From Moniliella sp. 'wahieum' (lineage: Eukaryota; Basidiomycota; Moniliellomycetes; Moniliellales; Moniliellaceae), in contig RSEE01000027.1 in assembly GCA_003971905.1 (NCBI GenBank), positions 248,001 through 312,000 of the forward strand: a DNA stretch of 64,000 nt, written 5' to 3'. Below are positions 57,073 through 64,000 of this stretch, piece after piece. The notes below the pieces were generated by a model. It worked only from the letters and a program-made list of their open reading frames with translations. It was not told the DNA's origin and did no database searches. Within the stretch, counting starts at the first letter, position 1. The number at the start of each line of letters is the position of its first letter. A program made the translations under genes and the position numbers.

Positions 57073-60044
57073 CGGTTTCTCGTCCCGGCACTGCCCCGAC
57101 CCCTCCGTCACTCCCTGCTTGGTGTGCCAGTGTGCCGCGCACGCAAACTCTCCGTTTGGTGGCAACGGGATGCTTCACGTGTTGTCTGGTGCTGGTCGCT
57201 ACAGGGTTACCGGTTATGCCTCCAGCTGCTCTGCATGCTATACCCTGCTATATCGACCACTGACGATCACAGGCATCACATCCCACATTCTACATGGCAC
57301 GGTGCCAAGAGCGGTGTATATACCACAGAAGCCTCTGTCGGCCTATACCAGCCGGCACTTCCTGTACCTCGTTCAACATTCACATATTCACATGTTCACA
57401 CAGGTCCATACCAGAAGATAGACTTCAAGCGTCAAGCTTCAGCTTCAAAATGCTTACTATTATACCGTGGTCGCCACTCGCGCGGGCCATCGCGCAAGAA
57501 TACACCGCCCCACCCGAAAGTGATGGCATAGTGACATATTAGCCATGTCGGCACTGCCTTGATGGACCCATGACGAGGGCCCCGTGTCTCCACCCAGCGC
57601 CGACCGAGACAGACTTTGTGGCCCACGTGCCGTGCCTGGAACGGATGGCCTGGCGAGTATTAGCGCTTAGCGCACTAGTGCATTTTAGCGCATTAGCCAT
57701 GTTTCGTCCCTTTGCGGCCGGAGCCAACGCGTCTTCACGAAAGCTTCCCGCATGCCAAGAGGCTCGAGTCCTGCCGGTCGAGTTCGACTGTGTCAACTGT
57801 GTCTAGACCAGGCTACCGCAACCCACACGCGCCTTCCTGGAACAAAGGTCCACTCCTCCTTCCGTCTCGCTCCACGCCGTTGCCGCCGACATCTTGACGG
57901 ATATAGTAACACAATGCCTTTTATGGCACGGCCTGGTATGCTGTTGGACGGTGCATCAGGACAAATTTTCCCGCTCTGTATGGGTATTTTCCCCTCGCAC
58001 TAAGAGTCTGAAGTCGCTGCCATGTCGTGCTGTGGTTCCCCCTCAAATGGCTTGATCGCGCTTTTATGCGCGACGACTCGTCTGTTGTGCAGAGTTATAA
58101 TAGGATGACTGATGGTGGGGCCAAATTCAAGCCCCTTTTCGCAATGGAGTGGCCGAGGCTTGAGGGCAGCGCTCCGGTAGCGCTCCCAAGAGCATGATCC
58201 CGCCGCCATTGAAGCCTTAGAGCAACCCCCGCGTCTTGGCACGCGTATCTCGGCCCTATCTCTCGACTCTGATCATGGATCATGGCCGAGGACGTATGAC
58301 CACAAAGGACGCCGGCTACTCTCGGTTCTGGTAACAATCGCATCGCCAATGATACTCTCCCTGACCTTCCCCCTTTCGTACAGCTTCGGGCGTCCTTACG
58401 GCACATCATCCTGATTCATCTCCCATTTGTTGCTCTGCTATCTGTTTTGCCAGTGGCACAAAGGCCTCATGACGGAAACCGAAAAGGAGGGCATCCATCT
58501 CGGATACGAGATATCCCCTCCTGTTACTGAATCTCATCCGCGTTCATCGCGACGAAGACCGCTGGGTCGATGTCAATGACTGCAGCCTTTCTTTCCTGTG
58601 CGCCCACCTTTCGTGGAAGGTGACGACGAAGACCGCCACCGTCTCCTTTGCACCGCAGCCGGAGGTCGCCGACCCCGAATTTATTCTTCAATACAGGCCA
58701 AACGCATCGCACCTATGATCACCCCCATGTTCGCCAGTTTCGTCTCCGAAGCTGGGCAAATTGTCCCTCCCCCCTTTGCTGGTAGTGGTAACATTGATGC
58801 ACCTTCGGTTCCACCAGCCCATCAATTGGGCTACGCGATGGCCGCCAATAAGGGCATATGGCCCCTCTGAATCTCCTAACTTAATCTCCTCCTTCTTGCT
58901 GTCGAGGGTTAGTAGGGAGCTTCGTGTAGTAACGCGATTTGAATATGTGGTCGAACGATTTGGCGCCCTACTGGTGTACATTGTTATTGCATTATTACGA
59001 CCTGTGAGCATTATGTTCGCATCATGTCGATGTGGCCTTGCTCTCCGGAGGTGTACCAACCGTCAGAGTCATCAAGTATAACGCGCGCACCGCCACTCAC
59101 GGGGACTTGTAGCCTTTGTGACCGCATTTTTGGCTTTGCATCCTCCATATTTTCTCCCCTCCCGACTAACGGCTCTAATGTGTTCGTCTCTCGCGAGTAT
59201 GAAAACTTTGGCTTCTTTTTCCTGAGAGCTCTTTCGATTGCAAAAGGCGGCCTATAACCTCTCGGCTCTGTCGAAGGAGGACCTTCATTTGTCCCCCCAC
59301 CTAAGGCTGATGAGAGGTGCCGCATATGGCCACTAAGCGGGATGTCTACGGTCGCACACAGTCCGGACGTGCCTGGTCCTGCTATATTTTGCCAAAATCT
59401 TACCTGATGAGAGCGTGCTGAGTGGCATCCCTTTTCTAGCAACACATCGCTAGTGTTGAACGAGCCTTGTCTCGTGCCTTGCTCGCAACGACATTTCCAG
59501 CCCTAATACTGGTCGTGTCATTTTATGGTCAAGTTTCCTTTTTTGGTAGTCCCTCTTGAGGCCAAGGTGTTGGCTCTGATGTTTTCTTACTTCGGTTTTC
59601 CATTTTGTTCTTCTGCGGGCAGACCCCGTGACGCCTGGCTTGTAGTTGTCCCTGTAGGCGTAAGTGGCTGGTCTAGAGACCACCCTAATCACCATCGAGA
59701 GGCATATCAAAGCTGCAAGTCTCATCGTAAAGCCCCCACCTGATGAGGAAATGTGAGGATCGAGCGTGCATCCCAAAGGGAACATATCCCCTGTGGGACA
59801 GACGTCTCGTGGCCTTGATTGCTTGAACGGTACGTTTTGCCGCGTTGCGGTTGCGTGTGGGTGTGTTCGAGAGAGAGTCATCATCCTCATCAGCGACCTA
59901 TACATTCTTCCGCGCTGGATGCGGCCAGCAAGGGATGACAGCGACGGCGCCTGTTTTCAAAAAAGATCCATGGTGGCTGGCTGGGCTATGGGAGACGCGT
60001 TGCTAGCGCAACGGCTTTGAACATGTGGCGCCAGGGGGAGCGGT
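57073..60044. other. gene-poor region, no gene recognised
   Basis: Only short open frames without domain signatures on either strand. TTAGCGC words (about 57659-57700) follow the heptamer rule. Nothing else supported. Confidence 0.45.
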
Positions 60045-60400
60045 TCAAACGTTCAACTTCCGTACATGGCACATGGCACAGCGCGTTTGCACGTTCAACT
60101 TGAACGTTCAATATTCAAGCTCAGCCGCGGCTTGGCACGGCAGGCACTGCTCGGCAGAGGATGGAGTTGTGGCAGTTGTGGCCCCGGGGCCGAGGGAAGC
60201 CAGCGAAGCATACGCACTGGCGCCCTGCACAGACGCACTGCGTGCTGAGTACCTGGGCTGGCGCCCCGCGCAATCCAAAACAACACGACACTGCCCCCGG
60301 GCGGCGGTGCACACTCCAAGCAGCGCTGGGCGCTGGCTGGTTCCTTGCAGCCGCGCGCTGGAGCGCATGCATGGTGCATGACATGCATGACATGCATGAC
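60045..60400. repeat. heptamer-type words and a TGACATGCA tandem
   Basis: TTCAACTT/TTGAACG words at about 60045-60118, and a short tandem of TGACATGCA at about 60376-60400 built from CATG and TGCA palindromes. The DNA between is GC-rich without a recognised gene. Confidence 0.6.
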
Positions 60401-60680
60401 ACTGGCCAGGGGCGGCGGCATTACTTGGCGACGGGCGACATGTGGCTGCCAGGGCCAGTGACACTAGTGACAGCGGCCGATGAGGTGAGCTCACCGGTGA
60501 CCCCCCTCCAGGCGAAGGCGCTTCGGGCATAAAACTTTTAGTGCTCCGCCGGAGCAAGCCGCAGCCGACGCAGACAGCACAGACACCACGACACCCCAGG
60601 ACAACCCCGAGTGCTTGCTTCTCGGCCACCGCCACCGCCACCGCCCCTCGCTGCCTCCGCCACACTCTGCTCCGGGCAGC

Positions 60681-62745
60681 ATGCCTACCGACGTAGGCAC
60701 CAACCAGGATGGCGAGCCGGTGCCATCCGCTCACATGGGTGGGTACTCCAGCCTCACGGGCGCAGGCGAATGCAACACCACAATGGCTATCCGTGATCTG
60801 ACCTTCTCCCCCCCTTCGCTTCGCCGCAGGCAACCTGACGCCCGAGCAGTCGCTCAAGCTCCGCCAGTTCTACACCAAGCTCCACCATCTATCTCGCCAA
60901 CACCTCGACGTCTCCGACGCTCTCAAGCGTCGCGGCGGCCCTGCTGCTGTGCCCAAAACAGAGCGAACCCCCGCTAAGGCCACCAAGCCTTCCCGCACCA
61001 CCACTCCCGCCGACGACGGCGCTAAAGACGATGCCAAGCTCCACGCCGAGCAGCGCCAGATGGATGTATTCCTCCGCACATATGGCGGCGACTACCTCCG
61101 CACTGCATTTTACGATTTTGTTCAGGTATGTCCCCCCTCCGCTTTGCGCATCCTTTGTCCTCAGACCTGCAACCGACGCGTGGCACTCTTTTTCTCCTTC
61201 ACAGGCCGACTATATCGATGCCTCGGCCCTGCGCTTTCTGCGCGCACGCAAGTGGGATGTAGATCGGGCCATCGCCATGCTGTGCTGCCATCGGCTTCCG
61301 CCTGGACAATGATCTGATGGGTTTGCTGGCCCAAGGCGAGAATGGGTTGAAGGATGTGCCCGGGTTTCTCAACCAGATGCGTCGTGGCATCTCCTATGTC
61401 CGCGGCAATACCGACTCGCCAGGCGAACACCCACTTTACTTTATTCATGTTGCGCGGCATTATGCCAACGCGCAATCGTCCGAAACGCTCGAGCGTTTCG
61501 TCCTGTTGGCCATGGAAGCCACCCGACTGCTATGCAGTCCTCCGATGGAAAAGGCTGTCGTTGTCGTTTTCTCTCTGGAAGGCTTTGGCATCAGAAACAG
61601 TGCGTTCCTTTCTCCTTTGCTTCGTCTTCGTGGCCTGCCCCACTGACTATCATGGTGCCTGTCTTGCAGTGGATTGGAACTGTGTTACGTTCCTTGTGCA
61701 ATGCCTTGAGGCATATATCCCGAATCGTTGCATTGTATCTATGTCCATGGTGCTCCTTGGATCTTCCGTGGCATCTGGCAAGTCTCTCTCCTATGCTCGA
61801 CCCCGTCGTGCGGGAGAAGATCAAGTTCACCAGCAAGGCACAGGATCTAGAGGCGCACATTCCTTCCTACAAGCTCCGAGTTGCTATGGGTGGCACCATG
61901 GACTGGGAGTGGGACTACACCGAACCTGATCCTCGCGAGAACGAGTTACTTGAGCGCACGGACATTGCTGATCGTATCCGAGCCGAGCGTGACGAGCTCT
62001 GGGCCCAATTTGACAGGTTACGTTCGATTGGTGCCAAGCCGCGTCGGACGAGGCGGTTCCCGAGCTGACGTTCCGCCGACTCGTGCTCCAAAAACAGATC
62101 CGCCTCAAGCAGCTCCAACTGAACCTTACGTTCGCGCCATCAACGTCTACCAGCGTCAAGGTATCCTGAATGAAGCCAACTCCCATACATGGAAGTACCC
62201 TCAAGCCAATGCACCCGCTCTTAGCCAGACCGTGGGCAGTCGCCATGACATCCCAGCGTTGTTCCAATGGCTCGTGGACAATAAGCAAGACGTCTTCCTT
62301 GACTCGTATGGAACACGTTTTGGGGCTTGCGGCCTTGCCCGCCCACCCGAATTGATCCCAAGCTGGGTGCACAAACATGGCGGACCCGTCCCCATCCCTG
62401 CCTTGGCTACTAATCCCTCCTGCAACCACCCCGCCCTCGCCCCCACCGCCACCACACCACCACATCGACTATCGCCCCTCCCCGCCAGGGCTCTGTATCG
62501 CTGGCTCACGCTTCGTCCACCTCTACCGCTGCCGCGCCATCACAACCTCCTTATAAGGAGACGTTCTTGCCAAAAGAGGACGCCGCCGTTGCAACGATTG
62601 CATCGGCAACTGCTGTGGCGGTCGATTCAACTGTGAACGGACTTTCTCATACTGCCTCTCGCTCTTCGTCGGACCTGTCAATTGTATCAGGGAACGAAGG
62701 GTATCGACGACGCCTGAGTATGGGTATGGGGAGGTGGACATGTAA
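60681..62745 (+). CDS. Sec14-like CRAL-TRIO lipid-transfer protein (Csr1-like)
   Basis: Sec14 homologues exchange phosphatidylinositol and other lipids between membranes. The ATG at 60681 starts a short exon 1. Introns at 60739-60829, 61126-61204 and 61600-61669 (all GT-AG) restore the family sequence. Order: helical N-terminus with Ala/Lys linker; CRAL-TRIO N-lobe ('DYIDASALRFLRARKWDVDR'); 'NTDSPGEHPLYFIHVARH'; lipid-binding lobe ('KAVVVVFSLEGFGIRN', 'MDWNCVTFLVQCLEAYIP', 'PMLDPVVREKIKFT'); and an 'EWDYTEPDPREN' segment. The C-terminal extension has 'PYVRAINVYQRQGIL', 'WKYPQ' and 'IPALFQWLVDNKQDVF', typical of Csr1-like proteins. The Ser/Thr-rich tail may end at 62743-62745, but this requires a frame change near 62700, so the end is uncertain. 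Other frame changes lie near 61290, 61720, 61775 and 62030. Confidence 0.85.
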
Positions 62746-62925
62746 AGAGACTGGCGGAAGCAATGCCTGGCAACGCAATGATTCCTTCTTGGGCACCGAT
62801 CGGTCAGTGTCCCGTTCCGAGGTTGATGAGAGCTTAGCCGATTCAATTTTGGCTCACAGTGCCGCTTACGGGAGGAGGAGGAGGGTATCGAGTCGAGTGG
62901 GGAGGAGTCGATCGGCACGGACGCC

Positions 62926-64000
62926 ATGTCAGACGACTCAGATCCGCCTACGACGTCTGTGCGACCGGATACATCCCCACCACAAGCCACTCAAGGCATC
63001 GCAAGTGCAGTGACTGACGAGCAATGCCGTGAAGACCTCAAGCTGATCCATAACCGCCTTGAACCTTTTCCTTGACTCCCGCATGCTTGAGGCCGAGGAG
63101 TTGTGTTGGCCAATGCCGGTACTCGCTTGTACTGCGCAGCGGGGATGGACTGATCAACTTTTTCAAGTCCTTTCTGACGTTTGAGTTGGCCGACATCCAA
63201 ACGGCCATCCATTGTTGCAAGCACACCCGCTCTGTTGCCTCGCTCCTTGCGCAAAAGCAAGGTCCGGTGGGCAAGTGGATTCACAGCAAGCGGGGCTTTT
63301 ACGATCCATGACTCTCGTTCAACTCCACGCTGAGCTCAACTTTGTCGAGAACACGCTGATGGTCTGTCTGCTACGCATGGCCAAGGCACGTGGAGGCATG
63401 CCGGTAGTGAAGCACGCGCTTCGCCTCCGGCAGCCTATGTCATTCTACAAGATCTGAGAACCTGATGAAACCACCGACGCGCGCGCCGAGCACGAAGCCA
63501 TCACAGGCAAGAGACGTTATCGCAAACTCCCCGTGCTGGACCAGCACTTTCGTAGCGGCGTCTACTTTTCCTATGCCGCCTGCGTCCTCGTCCTCTCCTT
63601 CCTCCCTGGCCGCGCTCACAAGGTGTTGGAAGGGCTGGGCTACATTGGGGACCGGCAGTTTGCGCTTCAGGTGCTGCAGCGTGCGGGCGGGTGGTCGAAG
63701 ACAAAGCCGTATCCAGCCCTGTCGGCCCAAGAGGAAGGGGTGCGCCGCCGCTGTGTGATATCGTGCTGATCTGCTACCACATTGTCTTGCCAACGTTTGT
63801 GCCGTGTTGATCGACATTGAGTTTGCGGACAAGGTGTTGCAATGGAACTTGCGTCATTTCCCGCACGGCATCTTCTTTCTTTACTTTCAAGCTCGGCTGT
63901 TTGCTGCCAAGCGCTGCCTGAAAAGGCAATCGAGTACTATCGCAACTCGATCGAGGCGCAGCGGAGCTTTAAACAGTTGGACCACATCTCCTTTATCGAT
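62926..64000 (+). CDS. IML2: Iml2/TTC39-family TPR protein, 5' part (runs off window)
   Basis: Iml2-type TPR proteins sit at mitochondria and lipid droplets and help clear protein inclusions in yeast; the function here is inferred from family. An acidic Ser/Asp segment opens at the ATG 62926 ('MSDDSDPPTTSVRP'). Then come 'EDLKLIHNRLE', 'DSRMLEAEEL', 'FFKSFLTFELADIQTAIHCC', 'VQLHAELNFVENTLM', 'LDQHFRSGVYFSYAACVLVL', 'VLEGLGYIGDRQFALQVLQ', and near the edge 'VLQWNLRHFPHGIFFLYFQA' with the Glu-rich 'EKAIEYYRNSIEAQRSF', all in family order. The reading frame changes several times (about 63075, 63148, 63310, 63470, 63750, 63920). The coding frame may start further upstream, in the acidic sequence before 62926. 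The 3' end lies outside the window. Confidence 0.82.

Overview
This window is nuclear DNA of a filamentous or yeast-like fungus. A basidiomycete is my best guess from gene style, but I cannot prove the phylum. The evidence is short GT-AG introns (53-116 bp) with CTGAC or TACTAAC branch sites, a fungal Zn2Cys6 regulator, and fungus-typical families (Stu1/CLASP, Iml2, Atp14, Tda10, Csr1-like Sec14). Two tRNA-Tyr genes carry the expected intron after position 37. Almost every conserved gene is interrupted by single-base frame changes, many of them a missing base in a short homopolymer. They also hit essential families such as PKA, so most look like uncorrected long-read errors rather than decay. 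Coordinates below are therefore gene spans, not clean reading frames.

Layout. 0.6-2.5 kb: unassigned coding-like stretch. 2.8-6.0 kb (-): CLASP/Stu1 microtubule protein, divergent from a glycerate-kinase-like gene (6.9-8.3 kb, +). 8.66-8.84 kb: solo LTR with a perfect target duplication. 10.6-12.4 kb (+): Ser/Pro-rich coiled-coil protein. 14.0 kb (-): tRNA-Tyr. 14.9-16.7 kb (-): hexose-type MFS transporter. 16.8-24.7 kb: gene-poor, with repeats and an old LTR fragment. 24.8-25.4 kb (+): small secreted double-psi beta-barrel protein. 26.4 kb (+): second tRNA-Tyr. 27.2-27.6 kb (+): ATP synthase subunit h. 29.0-32.3 kb (-): TATA-binding protein gene, split by a 2.5 kb LTR-internal-LTR-internal-LTR miniature retroelement with a perfect 5-bp target duplication. 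32.3-37.4 kb: mostly unassigned. 37.4-40.5 kb (-): Zn2Cys6 transcription factor, divergent from a PKA catalytic subunit (40.8-42.0 kb, +). 43.5-50.3 kb: repeat-rich DNA surrounding a Pcl/Pho80-type cyclin (46.8-48.2 kb, -). 50.9-56.5 kb (+): full-length Ty3/gypsy chromovirus. 56.7-60.4 kb: more repeat-rich, gene-poor DNA. 60.7-62.7 kb (+): Csr1-like Sec14 lipid-transfer protein, then an Iml2/TTC39 gene running off the window end.

Three signals stand out. First, the intergenic DNA is studded with 7-bp tandem repeats obeying one grammar: a TGA or TCA triplet (sometimes TAA/TTA) followed by any self-complementary 4-mer (CGCG, CATG, CCGG, GTAC, ACGT, AGCT, TCGA, TGCA, GCGC, GGCC), repeated in register. 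Second, a miniature retroelement array sits exactly inside the coding sequence of the TATA-binding protein. Its candidate primer site matches the anticodon arm of the window's own tRNA-Tyr. Third, the chromovirus carries a 9-nt match between the start of its internal region and its own LTR, which suggests Tf1-style self-priming.
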